NCBI GenBank assembly: GCA_003169975.1
Contig: PNAA01000041.1
Coordinates: forward strand, 124,657-188,656
Direction: 5' to 3'
DNA: 64,000 bases
Source of the DNA: Spartobacteria bacterium
GTDB lineage: Bacteria > Verrucomicrobiota > Verrucomicrobiia > Chthoniobacterales > UBA10450
Part shown: in pieces, positions 9,215 through 18,117 of the stretch
How the letters are laid out: each line of letters begins with the position of its first letter
How positions within the stretch are numbered: the stretch's first letter is position 1
Notes under the pieces: model-generated
Told to the model about the DNA's origin: nothing
What the model saw: the letters and a program-made list of their open reading frames with translations, nothing else
The model's database searches: none
Position numbers and translations under genes: made by a program

Positions 9215-9251
9215 ATGAGTAGTGAGGTTGAGGAGTTCGGTTAAGCGGCGA

Positions 9252-11831
9252 TTAAATCTTGGACGCTGGCCTCACAGTAGCGAGAACGTAAGGCTGTTGA
9301 AAATATTTTGCCGCCACCCTTTGGACGTCGTCTGGCGTGATCAACCTGATCTCGTCTTCCAGCTTCCGGTAGTGGTCGAAACCGAGGCCATAGAGCTCGT
9401 CGAGCGCCGCCATGTAGCCAAAGGAGTCGTTGCTTTGGTTGGCGATTCGCTGCTGGCCGATGAGCTTTTTCTTCGCCCGCGTCAACTCTTCATTCGTTAG
9501 GCCGGAAGCGGCCAGCTTTCCAATTTCATCGAGGAGCGCGGCCTTGACCGGTTCGAGCTTGGCGGGGTCGGTCCCGAGATAAAAGGCGAACAACCCCGGA
9601 ACCAGGCCCTGCATCTGGCTTGTGCCAACGTAATAGGCGAGCCCCATCTCCTCGCGGATGCGGACGAAAAAGCGCGACCCGAGATCGCTGCTCGCTTCGT
9701 CGATCAGTTCCAGCGCGTAGCGATCCGGGCTGAACAGGTCGGCGCCACGGTAACCGACCATCAGGACGCCCTGAGCCTTCTCCTTCACTTCCTCGACCGC
9801 GATCGTTCTCGTGAGCAGGGGCGGTGACGACACGTCGGTGAGGGCGAGTTCGCCCGGGGGCATCGCGGCGAGTATTTGCTCGAAAAGTTGCTTCACCTCA
9901 ACGGCCTTCACGCTGCCGAAAACAGAGATGACGCCGTTCTTCGCCACAAGATAACGCGTGCGGAAAGCGAGCAGATCCTTCTGCGTAAGCTGTGCGATAG
10001 CTTCGGGCGTTCCCTTCGCCCGCAGAGCATAGGGATGCTGGCCAAAAAGCGCGGCGCGCAGGATGTTGCGCGCGACCGTTGTCAGCTGTTCTTCGTCATC
10101 GCGGAGCCCGGCGAGCTGCACTTCTTTTTCCCGGGCGACGGCTTTTTCGGGCATCGTGGCGTTGAGCAAAATGTCGCCAAGCACCTCCGCGCCGAGTCGC
10201 AGATCGGGTCTTGTGACCTCGAGCGAAATGTTGAAGCTGTTATTGCCCGCGTCGCTCCCCAGGGTGCCGCCGACGGCCTCGATCGTGTCGGCAATCTGCT
10301 CGGCGGTGCGGGTTTTGGTTCCTTTCACCAACACCTTGGCCATCAAGCGGGTCAGGCCGCTGGTCGCCCGCGTCTCGGCGAGCAACCCGCCGCGGAAAAC
10401 CGCGACCATCGAAACAAGCGGCAGCCGCGAATCCTCGCGCACGAGAAGGCGCAATCCATTCGAGAGTTCGAATTTCTCCACCTCGCCGGCCGAACCGGCG
10501 GTCGTCTCGGTCGTCTTCGCGGCCAGCGTGCCGCGGGGATTTAAGGAGACAACCGTCAGATTGTTCTCAACCAGATATTGCGCGGCGACGCGCTGGATTT
10601 CCTCACGCGAAACCTTCTGCATCGCTCCCAGGTAATCGCGCGTAAAATTGAGATTCCGGGTGACCAGCCAGTTGGAGCCCAGGTCGGAGGCCTGGCCGCG
10701 CATCGTGGTGAGCGAGCCTAACGAATGACCCAGCGAAATCTTTTCCGCCTTCGCCAGCTCCTCGGCGGTCACGCCCGTGGCTTGCAATTCGGCGATGATT
10801 TGCAAAATCAGCCGCTCCGCCTCCACCCGATTGGTTGGATCAAGCGTCGCATCGACCCCGAGCACTCCGGGATCACCCGGAGTGTAGGAAAACGCGGAAA
10901 CGCCAAAAACGAGGCCCGCTTCTTCGCGCACCTTGCGGTAGAGCCGCGAGCTGCGGCCGTCGCCGAGAATCGTCGAGAGCAGGTCGAGGGCGGGCACGTC
11001 GGGATGGGTGATCTCCGGGATGTGCCAGGCGAGCGCGAGCCGCGTCAATTCCGTGGCAAACTCTTCATTCACCTCGCGCCGGCCCTGTTGCGGCGGCTCT
11101 TCCGGGATGAAAATCGGCTCGAGCGAGCGAGCGGGATAGGCGGCAAAGTATTGCTGCAATTGCGCTTGGATCGCACCCGCGTCCACATCTCCGACCACGA
11201 CAAACGTCAGATTGTTAGGCACGTACCGGGTCTGATAGTAGCGCAGCACGTCCTGCTGGGTGAGTTGATCGAAAATTTGAATCTCGCCGATTACCGGCAA
11301 GCGATACGGATGCCGTTGGTAGGCCGTCTTAAACATGAGCTGCCCAATCCTCCGGTCGGGATCGTCGTAGCTCATCGCAAATTCACGCCGAATCACCTCC
11401 TGCTCCTTGCTGTACTCTGCCGGCGGGAGCGTCGAGTTCATCATCGCATCGGACAAAATGTCGAGCGCACTGGTGACCCCTTCCTTCGGCACATCGATCC
11501 AGTAAACCGTGCGATCAAAGGAAGTGTAGGCGTTGATATAGCCGCCCTCGTCCTGGACGCTTTGCGCGATCGCGTTGGTCGTGCGGGTCTTAGTCCCCTT
11601 GAAGAGCATGTGCTCGAGGATATGAGAAAGACCGGCACCGAGATGCCGGCCTTCGTTGATGCTGCCGGTGCCGCACCAGGCCTGCACGCTCGCGACCGGC
11701 GCGCTCCGGTCGGTTTGCACGATGATCGTTAGGCCGTTAGGCAGCGTCCACTGCTGCGCGGTGACTGGCGGAAAGGTGATTGCCGGAGAACTGCCCGGCG
11801 CCGCCGCGTTGAATCGAGCGCTGGTCAACAT
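9252..11831 (-). CDS. M16 (insulinase/pitrilysin-type) metallopeptidase, two tandem M16 units
   Basis: The 859-residue protein contains two M16A/M16C pairs. The first holds the inverted zinc motif HILEH (His70, Glu73, His74), with the distal Glu near residue 150 in SKEQEVIRREF. The second, from about residue 440, has TSGLTRLMAKVLVKGTKTRT in the same place and lacks the zinc ligands, so it is a non-catalytic partner domain. This single-chain arrangement replaces the usual active/inactive subunit pair. The N-terminus lacks a convincing signal peptide from this ATG, so location is uncertain. Two copies of the CGTTAGGC octamer sit back to back in its 5' part (11727-11742). Confidence 0.92.
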   Translation of the reverse strand: MLTSARFNAAAPGSSPAITFPPVTAQQWTLPNGLTIIVQTDRSAPVASVQAWCGTGSINEGRHLGAGLSHILEHMLFKGTKTRTTNAIAQSVQDEGGYINAYTSFDRTVYWIDVPKEGVTSALDILSDAMMNSTLPPAEYSKEQEVIRREFAMSYDDPDRRIGQLMFKTAYQRHPYRLPVIGEIQIFDQLTQQDVLRYYQTRYVPNNLTFVVVGDVDAGAIQAQLQQYFAAYPARSLEPIFIPEEPPQQGRREVNEEFATELTRLALAWHIPEITHPDVPALDLLSTILGDGRSSRLYRKVREEAGLVFGVSAFSYTPGDPGVLGVDATLDPTNRVEAERLILQIIAELQATGVTAEELAKAEKISLGHSLGSLTTMRGQASDLGSNWLVTRNLNFTRDYLGAMQKVSREEIQRVAAQYLVENNLTVVSLNPRGTLAAKTTETTAGSAGEVEKFELSNGLRLLVREDSRLPLVSMVAVFRGGLLAETRATSGLTRLMAKVLVKGTKTRTAEQIADTIEAVGGTLGSDAGNNSFNISLEVTRPDLRLGAEVLGDILLNATMPEKAVAREKEVQLAGLRDDEEQLTTVARNILRAALFGQHPYALRAKGTPEAIAQLTQKDLLAFRTRYLVAKNGVISVFGSVKAVEVKQLFEQILAAMPPGELALTDVSSPPLLTRTIAVEEVKEKAQGVLMVGYRGADLFSPDRYALELIDEASSDLGSRFFVRIREEMGLAYYVGTSQMQGLVPGLFAFYLGTDPAKLEPVKAALLDEIGKLAASGLTNEELTRAKKKLIGQQRIANQSNDSFGYMAALDELYGLGFDHYRKLEDEIRLITPDDVQRVAAKYFQQPYVLATVRPASKI

Positions 11832-11868
11832 GGCAGGGAAGGCGGGCCACCGGCGCTAACCGTCCCGC

Positions 11869-12306
11869 TCATGAAAGCTTGGGCGCGGGCAGGGCCGGTG
11901 GGAATTTGACTGGCGTCATCGCGGTCTCGGGCAGAAACGGTTTCACAAACGCGTCGTGAAAGCTGTAGACCGATTTAAAATCCTCGAGCGTGTCCTGTTC
12001 TGTCTTTCCAAAAATGCCGGAGCCGATCAGGTTGAAAACCATCTTGCCGATATCTTCGCAGCGCTCGATTCCCCAGTAGGAAAAAACGGTCAGCGCCATC
12101 GGGCCGAATTCCTTCAGCGCGTAAAGCCGCACCCCTTCAAGCAACTCCGGACCCGCGACGTGGCGGACCGCGGCACCCTTGGATTTCTTCTGCTGCTTGG
12201 TCGTGTAATCGAGCGCGTCGCGCAGGAAGACGTAGGCGTCGCGATGATAACGACGGTCGGTCGCGACGATGGCGTCGAGAGCTTCAGCAAATCCGATTTT
12301 CTGCAT
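11869..12306 (-). CDS. Minf_1886 family protein (TIGR04138)
   Basis: This 145-residue protein has the pattern FAEALDAIVATDRRYHRDAYVFLRDAL, then LLEGVRLYALKEFGPMALTVFSYWGI and the GIFGKTEQDTLEDFKSVYSF end. That pattern defines a small family found mainly in Planctomycetes and Verrucomicrobia. No activity is known. It is useful here as a lineage marker. The gene sits upstream of the M16 peptidase on the same strand with a 37-base gap. Confidence 0.85.
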   Translation of the reverse strand: MQKIGFAEALDAIVATDRRYHRDAYVFLRDALDYTTKQQKKSKGAAVRHVAGPELLEGVRLYALKEFGPMALTVFSYWGIERCEDIGKMVFNLIGSGIFGKTEQDTLEDFKSVYSFHDAFVKPFLPETAMTPVKFPPALPAPKLS

Positions 12307-12384
12307 GGCAAAGGAACTGCTCAGGACGAGCGAGCGCTATGATAATCAGCATACGCCGCGGGAGCAAATGGCGTAGAGTGTAAT

Positions 12385-13113
12385 ATGCGGCCGGTGCTGC
12401 TCCTCGCTCTGCTCTTCGCCCTCGCCCGCACGGCGCCGGCCGAGAACCATTTTTTCGGTTCGTCCCGGCAACTCGCCCAAATGGTGCACGAGAAATTTCT
12501 CCAGGAGCATCCGACATCGGTCCCGGGCCACCTGGCCTACGCGGAGTTTCTCTCCGAAAACGGAAATCTGCGCGCGGCGGTCATGCATTGGCGCTCCGCG
12601 CAACGGCTCGCGCCGGAGAACGCCGCGATCGCCAATTCGTTAGGGGGAGCCTATCTGCGCATGGGGCGCGCGGCGGACTCCGCGGAGCAGTTTGCCCGCG
12701 CGATCGGGCTCGCCAGCGAAAATGCCGCTTATCATTTCAATCTCGCGAACGTGGAATTCATGCTCCGGCACGAACTGAGCGCGGCCTGGCAGGTAGATGA
12801 GCCGGACCTGCTCCGCCGGGCGCTCGCGGAGTTCCGCGAAGCGAGCCGGCTTTCGCCTCGCGACATGGAATATGCCCGCGCTTACGCCGAAAGCTTCTAC
12901 GGCATGCCCGACCCGGATTGGTCAGAGGCCGCGGAAGCGTGGAAACATGTGCTCGCTCTATCGCCACAGGGAGATTTTGCCTATTTGCAACTCGCCCGGG
13001 TCAGCTTGCACCGCGGCGACGCCACCGAAGCGCGACGTTGCCTCGATCGAATCATCGACGCGCGGCACGACGGTTTGAAACGGAAGCTCCAGGCACAGGC
13101 GGATCAGTTGTAG
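12385..13113 (+). CDS. Exported TPR-repeat protein
   Basis: The 242-residue protein has a signal peptide (MRPVLLLALLFALARTAPAE) and at least four tetratricopeptide-like helical pairs, for example GHLAYAEFLSENGNLRAAV, AAIANSLGGAYLRMGRAADS and DFAYLQLARVSLHRGDATEA. Such proteins act as scaffolds in the periplasm. There is no catalytic motif, and the partner is not evident from the context. It is divergent from the Minf_1886 gene. Confidence 0.7.
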   Translation: MRPVLLLALLFALARTAPAENHFFGSSRQLAQMVHEKFLQEHPTSVPGHLAYAEFLSENGNLRAAVMHWRSAQRLAPENAAIANSLGGAYLRMGRAADSAEQFARAIGLASENAAYHFNLANVEFMLRHELSAAWQVDEPDLLRRALAEFREASRLSPRDMEYARAYAESFYGMPDPDWSEAAEAWKHVLALSPQGDFAYLQLARVSLHRGDATEARRCLDRIIDARHDGLKRKLQAQADQL

Positions 13114-13166
13114 ACTCAAGCCGGCTTTCTCCCGCGCGTCGCCGAGCGAAGCGCCCGTCATGCGCC

Positions 13167-14468
13167 TCAATTCATCTCCATCTCGATCGAATCGAGATAG
13201 ACCGAAATAGGATCGCGGCGACGCGGCTGCGCTTCGTCCGCCGCCCTGGCCGTCTCGAGCAATTGGGAGAAGGCGCCACTCATCGCCTTTGTCTGGGTGG
13301 CCTCGTACCAATTGAGGTAATCGTCGATCTCTCTCGCCTGATGCTCGATCACTTCCCGGTAGCTCGCGACGCGCTCGAGCCGCGCGCGCACCTTGCGCGT
13401 CTTGCCGCGCGCGAGGAGTTCCGCCAGCCCATAATCCTCCTGCACGAGCGACCGGTAAGAGGGATGGGCGCGCGCGCTCAGGAGCTGCAGTTGCTGACTG
13501 ACCTGCCGGAGAACGGCCCGGTGAGCCGGCAGTTTGCGGAAGGTCTCGTAGTCGCCTAACGAGTAATCGTGCGACGTGCCGTCGGGAGCCGTGATGGAGA
13601 AGCGCAGCAGGCGATCGAGCCGGGCGGCAGTGTCCGCGGCGCTCAACATCTCATAGCGATCGGTCGCGGAGAGATGGGCCACGCTCAAAGTCCACCATCT
13701 GCGGGGAGATTGGCCGAGCGTCTCCGGGAAATGTGCGCGCAGATCGGCCAGCGCGTCGTTCGGCGCGGCGGGCAGATCGACGATGAACTGCGCCAGCTTT
13801 TGCCGGCCGCCGGGGGAATCGAGCAGGAATTGGAGGAGCGCCATGGCGCAGGCGTCGTCCAGCTTGCGCGACGCCGCATCGAGCGGCGGGCGCCGCTGCC
13901 TAACGACATCGTCGAGGGGCATGATCCTGTTCGAGGCGACGATGGTCTGGAGCAGTCGCGCGTCGACATCGGAATCGTGCCCGGGTTGCAGCTCGAGCAC
14001 ACCATCGACCAGCCAGTCGGGCGGCGCGACATAGGGCGTCCCGGCAGCGATGTTGCCCCGGTCGCGATACATCATTTCGATCAAAATCGCGCGAAGCAAT
14101 TCCCGCTGCACGGCCCGGCCCTTTAGTTCACCATCGACGAACAGATTGAGCTGAAGTTTGAGACCATATCCCAACTGGCTGACGTCGAGTTGGCCCGCGG
14201 GCGCATCCGGGAAGTTGGCCCGCGGATAATCGAGGTTGATGATGAGAGGCGTCTTCCAGTTGTCCCGGAGATCAAGCAAACGCAGGAGGTTTGCCTTGGT
14301 TCGTTCCGCCAGGTCGCACATCGCCCCGCGGACGGAGACCTCGTCGCCGTAGACCAGGAACTGGCGCGAGGCGCTGGTGCTGCGCGGCTTGCCCGCGGGA
14401 AACGCCGCACCGGCGGTCAGGCAGCTGACAATTGCGAGGAAAAGGAAAGTTCGGCACGGCGCGGACAT
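13167..14468 (-). CDS. Exported protein of unknown function, peptidase-MA-like outline without HExxH
   Basis: The 433-residue protein has an N-terminal signal peptide (hydrophobic residues 7-25). The middle contains PPDWLVDGVLELQPG, which resembles the PPxWLxEGLA segment after the zinc motif in peptidase-MA-type gluzincins. The upstream helix reads ELLRAILIEMMYRDR and has no HExxH, so zinc catalysis is unlikely. The C-terminal 120 residues are helical and charged. I treat it as an exported hypothetical protein. The fold relation is inference and the function is unknown. Confidence 0.6.
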   Translation of the reverse strand: MSAPCRTFLFLAIVSCLTAGAAFPAGKPRSTSASRQFLVYGDEVSVRGAMCDLAERTKANLLRLLDLRDNWKTPLIINLDYPRANFPDAPAGQLDVSQLGYGLKLQLNLFVDGELKGRAVQRELLRAILIEMMYRDRGNIAAGTPYVAPPDWLVDGVLELQPGHDSDVDARLLQTIVASNRIMPLDDVVRQRRPPLDAASRKLDDACAMALLQFLLDSPGGRQKLAQFIVDLPAAPNDALADLRAHFPETLGQSPRRWWTLSVAHLSATDRYEMLSAADTAARLDRLLRFSITAPDGTSHDYSLGDYETFRKLPAHRAVLRQVSQQLQLLSARAHPSYRSLVQEDYGLAELLARGKTRKVRARLERVASYREVIEHQAREIDDYLNWYEATQTKAMSGAFSQLLETARAADEAQPRRRDPISVYLDSIEMEMN

Positions 14469-14565
14469 CGGTGAGGAAGGCGAAGGATATGATTTTTTGC
14501 GATCGAAGCGCGAAAATTACGCCTCTATGTGCTATTTTGTGGAAGTCTAATAAAAGGAGAAAACG

Positions 14566-15111
14566 ATGAAAATGAGAAAAGCTTTCATACTGGCAATGGC
14601 GGCGGGAGGTTTGATCGCGTTCGCTCTGCCCGTCGATGCGCAATCGCGGGGAGATCGGCGCGGCGGCAGTCCCAATCACGGCGACATGCGCCGCGGAGGC
14701 GGAGGCCACGATCGCGACGGCGGTCGATTTTTTCGCGGCGGTAACCGGGTGAATTTCTTCTTCGGCGGCGCCTTCGGTTATCCTTTTTACGGTTACCCGT
14801 ACTTTGGCTATCCCTACGGCTACGCACCTTACGGCTACGGTTATCCGGCCGGCGCCTATTATTCCTACGATCCGCGCGGCGTGTACCAGGGGCGGGTGGT
14901 GAGCGGCGGAGGCAACCGCCTTTCCCTCGCCGCGCAGGTCCAACAACAACTCGCCGCCGCCGGTTACTACCAGGGAGCAGTCGATGGGATTGTCGGCGAG
15001 GGCACGCGACGCGCGATTCGGAATTATGAGCGGGCCAACGGCCTGCCCGTCGATGGCCGAATCGACGATCAGCTGCTGGCCACGATGGGCCTCGGCCAAG
15101 GGGCGGGCTAA
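14566..15111 (+). CDS. Exported Gly/Tyr-rich protein with C-terminal peptidoglycan-binding domain
   Basis: A clear AGGAG ribosome binding site (14555-14559) precedes the ATG. The 181 residues comprise a signal peptide ending at VDAQS, a Gly/Arg/Asp-rich stretch, and a Tyr-Gly-Pro-rich section with repeated YPYFGYPYGYAPYGYG-like units near residues 68-92. A PG_binding_1 domain follows (VQQQLAAAGYYQGAVDGIVG, then TRRAIRNYERANGLPVDG). The domain binds peptidoglycan stem structures, so the protein is probably held in the periplasm at the wall. Confidence 0.8.
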   Translation: MKMRKAFILAMAAGGLIAFALPVDAQSRGDRRGGSPNHGDMRRGGGGHDRDGGRFFRGGNRVNFFFGGAFGYPFYGYPYFGYPYGYAPYGYGYPAGAYYSYDPRGVYQGRVVSGGGNRLSLAAQVQQQLAAAGYYQGAVDGIVGEGTRRAIRNYERANGLPVDGRIDDQLLATMGLGQGAG

Positions 15112-15142
15112 CCTGCGCCCTCTCGCCAGCCGCAGGATTTGA

Positions 15143-15883
15143 TTACCGGGCGACGATCAGCGTCACCGACTGCGGGTGAAACTCGATGCCGGCGAGCTTG
15201 GCGACGGAGTTGCGCTCTCGGGCCAGCGAATCCCACGCCTTTTGCAGGAGGACGTCGGCGTACTTGATGAGCTTCGGATGGATCGGCATGCGGCCGATAT
15301 AGCCGCCGGTGGCTTCGCTGCTGATTTTGCCGTTGCTGATGGCGACGCGATACGAACTCCCGCTGTAAATGGAGAGTCCGTAGAATTGGCGTTCGGTGTT
15401 GATCCCGCAAATTCCCTCCTGGAACTGCACAAAGATGCGGAGAAGCGGGAAGACGCCCTCTTTGGCGGGGCTGTCCTTGCGGCGCAGGTTGGAACCGATG
15501 TAGCTGTTGACCTGCTCTTCGCTGTAAACCAATGAGGCTGTTTGATGACTGGAAATGGCTGAGACCATGTCCATGCCAATCATGGGCGCGAAACCGTAAC
15601 TCTTGGGCGGCGGCGGTAGGTCCGGCGGTAGAATCATCTCGATGAGGGCCGCGGTGGCGCAGGCGCCGAGCAGCACTTTTCCCAGCATGATGGCCGCCCG
15701 CCCTGCGCGCCCGCTTCCCGAATCGAACATCTTCTTCAGATGCTTTTGCGTGCCGGCATCAACGTCCTCGGCGACCTTCTCCCGGGCTACGGCGCTCCGA
15801 TCCAGGCGCGCACCGCAGTTGTGGCAATAGATTCGCTCCGGCTCGTTTTCGTGCTGGCAATCCGAACAGACGAGCTTGGTCAC
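15143..15883 (-). CDS. Zinc-ribbon membrane protein of unknown function
   Basis: The 246-residue protein opens with a zinc ribbon, CSDCQHENEPERIYCHNCGA (two Cys-x2-Cys pairs). It has one hydrophobic segment at about residues 63-82 (AIMLGKVLLGACATAALIEM) and then a soluble domain of about 150 residues with an unrecognised fold. Start is GTG at 15883, overlapping the stop of the FmdB gene in a GTGA junction, so the two are translationally coupled. The pairing of two zinc-ribbon proteins suggests a shared process that I cannot name. Confidence 0.65.
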   Translation of the reverse strand: MTKLVCSDCQHENEPERIYCHNCGARLDRSAVAREKVAEDVDAGTQKHLKKMFDSGSGRAGRAAIMLGKVLLGACATAALIEMILPPDLPPPPKSYGFAPMIGMDMVSAISSHQTASLVYSEEQVNSYIGSNLRRKDSPAKEGVFPLLRIFVQFQEGICGINTERQFYGLSIYSGSSYRVAISNGKISSEATGGYIGRMPIHPKLIKYADVLLQKAWDSLARERNSVAKLAGIEFHPQSVTLIVAR

Positions 15884-16239
15884 GAGCCAGAATCCTTCCT
15901 CGTTTTCACGTCCGATTTCTGCCCGGACGCGGTCGGGGCTTTGGGTTTGCTCTCTATCTTGCCCGCGGCACCTTCACCACTGCTTTTCTCGCCACCCGAC
16001 GCCGAGTCTTTTTTGGCTGCCTCCTTGTAAGAGTTGCTCCGGTAGTCGGTGATGTAGAAACCAGAGCCCTTGAAAATCAGGCCTGCACCGGTCCCCAGTA
16101 AGCGCGTGACTTTCCCTTTGCCCCATTTGGATTGGCAGCACAACTCTTTCGGGCAGATCTTGTAGGCTTCATCGCGCATCGATTGGTAGGCATCAAAATT
16201 TTTTCCGCATTTCTGACAGGCGTATTCGTAGGTGGGCAT
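15880..16239 (-). CDS. FmdB-type zinc-ribbon protein
   Basis: The first 45 residues (MPTYEYACQKCGKNFDAYQS, with CPKELCC later) form the FmdB/CxxC-CxxC regulatory-protein zinc ribbon. This is followed by a helix GLIFKGSGFYITDYR typical of the family. The C-terminal 50 residues are charged low-complexity sequence. FmdB-like proteins are small and widespread, and their role is poorly known. The gene is the first of a two-gene unit with the membrane zinc-ribbon gene, overlapping it by four bases. Confidence 0.85.
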   Translation of the reverse strand: MPTYEYACQKCGKNFDAYQSMRDEAYKICPKELCCQSKWGKGKVTRLLGTGAGLIFKGSGFYITDYRSNSYKEAAKKDSASGGEKSSGEGAAGKIESKPKAPTASGQKSDVKTRKDSGS

Positions 16240-16374
16240 GGGTTCGGACCAGATAATTGGGCGACGGTCGCCAGTCTCAGCAAAATTAAGCAGAATTCAA
16301 GCCGTACCCTGTGTTCGGCCCGGGGCCTGCTGTCTTGACTTTCGAAAAGCGCCCGCGTTAGTTCGCTTCCCGTC

Positions 16375-17004
16375 GTGAAAATGTCTCTCGATTACTCTCT
16401 ATTGCGCCCCTTCACGGCGTTCGGCGCCCTCGCTTTCCTCGTCCTCGCGGGCTGCGCCGAGGAAGATCCCCGGCTGGCTGACGGACAAACGCAATATCTC
16501 GGTGGTGTCTACGGAAATGAGCCGGTCGCCTCGACCGCGCCGAATGATAATGTTTCTTATTGGGATGGCGATGGTGTTCCCGGGAAACCGTCGGTCAAGA
16601 TCAGTCTCGGAGAGCAGCGCGCCTATTTTTACAAGGGCGGACAGCTGGTCGGAATATCGCAACTATCGACCGGCCGTGAAGGGCTCAACACGCCGATGGG
16701 TCAATACAAGATCACACAAAAAGATATCGATCACGCTTCGAGCCGCTTCGGCGATTATGTCGATGCCAACGACAACGTCATCGTCCCAAATATCGATAAC
16801 GAGAAAGATCCGAAACCGCCCGGCACGCACTACAAGGGCGCGCCGATGCCTTACTTCATGCGCATCGTGGGCGGCGTCGGCATGCACGCCGGCTATTTGC
16901 CCGGTTATCCGGCGTCGCACGGCTGCATCCGGATGCCGGAATTCATGGCGGAGGATTTCTTCAGGTCCGTCGAAAAAGGAACCCCCGTTACCGTTACTCC
17001 CTAG
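16375..17004 (+). CDS. L,D-transpeptidase (YkuD) lipoprotein
   Basis: This 209-residue protein has a lipobox (FLVLAGC at about residues 20-26) and a YkuD domain from residue 65. The catalytic signature HGCIRMP (Cys near residue 182) is intact, as is the upstream GMHAGYLPG His. YkuD enzymes form 3-3 crosslinks in peptidoglycan or attach proteins to it, on the periplasmic face. Start is GTG at 16375, with ATG at 16381 as an alternative. It precedes the DAHP synthase gene by 73 bases, so co-transcription is possible but unproved. Confidence 0.9.
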   Translation: MKMSLDYSLLRPFTAFGALAFLVLAGCAEEDPRLADGQTQYLGGVYGNEPVASTAPNDNVSYWDGDGVPGKPSVKISLGEQRAYFYKGGQLVGISQLSTGREGLNTPMGQYKITQKDIDHASSRFGDYVDANDNVIVPNIDNEKDPKPPGTHYKGAPMPYFMRIVGGVGMHAGYLPGYPASHGCIRMPEFMAEDFFRSVEKGTPVTVTP

Positions 17005-17077
17005 CGGTCCGCTTTCGCCACTCAGCACAAGGGTTGCCCCCCGTCGCGCAGAGGTTACACTCCCTGCTCTTCGCGCC

Positions 17078-18094
17078 ATGATCATCATCACTCAACCCGC
17101 CGTGACCGATGCGCAGATCGACCACATCGTCGCGCGGATCGAGGAATTCGGTCTGCGCCCGCAAGTGATGCGCGGCGAGACACGGGTCGTGATCGGCGTG
17201 ATCGGTCCCGACGACCTGATCCGGGGCAAACCGATCGCCGCCATCCCGGGAGTCGAGTCGGTTGTCCCCGTGATGAAGCCCTACAAACTCGTTTCCCAGG
17301 AAAACGGCTCCTTGCCGCCGCCGGTGTCGATCGGCGGAGTGAAAATTGGCAGCGGCCAGCGCGTCGTTCTGATCTCCGGACCATGCTCAGTCGAGAGCAA
17401 ACAACAGTTGCTCTCGATCGCGAACTCAGTAAAAAATGCCGGCGCCCGCGTCCTCCGTGGTGGAGCTTTCAAACCGCGGACCTCGCCTTACAGCTTCCAG
17501 GGCCTTGGCGAAGATGGGCTCCGCTTTCTCGCTGAGGCGCGGGCCGAGACCGGTTTGCCGATCATCACCGAAATCATGGACACGCGCGATCTGCCGGTGA
17601 TCGAAAAGTACGCCGATTGTTTGCAGATCGGTGCGCGCAACATGCAGAATTTTGCCCTCTTGAAGGAAGTGGGGCGCAGCCGACTGCCGGTGCTGCTGAA
17701 GCGAGGCCTGAGCGCGACGATCAACGACCTGCTGATGAGCGCGGAATATGTCCTGAGCGAAGGAAACCCCAACGTTCTGCTTTGTGAGCGCGGCATCCGC
17801 ACCTTTGAAACCATGACGCGCAACACGCTCGATCTGAACGCGGTTCCGATTTTGAAAGCGAAGACGCGCTTGCCGGTGGTGGTCGATCCGACGCACGGCA
17901 TTGGACTGCGCGACTACGTTCCGCAGATGGCCCTGGCAGCGGTCGCCGCGGGGGCCGACGCGTTGATGATCGAGGTGCACAACGAGCCCGAGCGCGCGCG
18001 GAGCGACGGCGAACAGGCGCTGCGCCCGGAAATCTTTACCGACCTCGTTAGGCGGATTCGGGCGGTCGCCGAGGCCGTCGGCCGCGAACTCTAA
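17078..18094 (+). CDS. aroF: 3-deoxy-7-phosphoheptulonate synthase, AroA-beta type with N-terminal ferredoxin-like domain
   Basis: The enzyme condenses phosphoenolpyruvate and erythrose-4-phosphate, the first step of the shikimate pathway. Residues 1-70 form the ferredoxin-like/ACT regulatory domain ([20 protein letters not shown]). The catalytic TIM barrel follows, with [40 protein letters not shown] and [10 protein letters not shown]. The 338-residue length is normal. Start ATG at 17078 fits the family; the open frame extends further upstream only because it overlaps the transpeptidase gene. Confidence 0.94.
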   Translation: MIIITQPAVTDAQIDHIVARIEEFGLRPQVMRGETRVVIGVIGPDDLIRGKPIAAIPGVESVVPVMKPYKLVSQENGSLPPPVSIGGVKIGSGQRVVLISGPCSVESKQQLLSIANSVKNAGARVLRGGAFKPRTSPYSFQGLGEDGLRFLAEARAETGLPIITEIMDTRDLPVIEKYADCLQIGARNMQNFALLKEVGRSRLPVLLKRGLSATINDLLMSAEYVLSEGNPNVLLCERGIRTFETMTRNTLDLNAVPILKAKTRLPVVVDPTHGIGLRDYVPQMALAAVAAGADALMIEVHNEPERARSDGEQALRPEIFTDLVRRIRAVAEAVGREL

Positions 18095-18117
18095 CCGCAT
18101 TTCCGCACGGCGACAGG

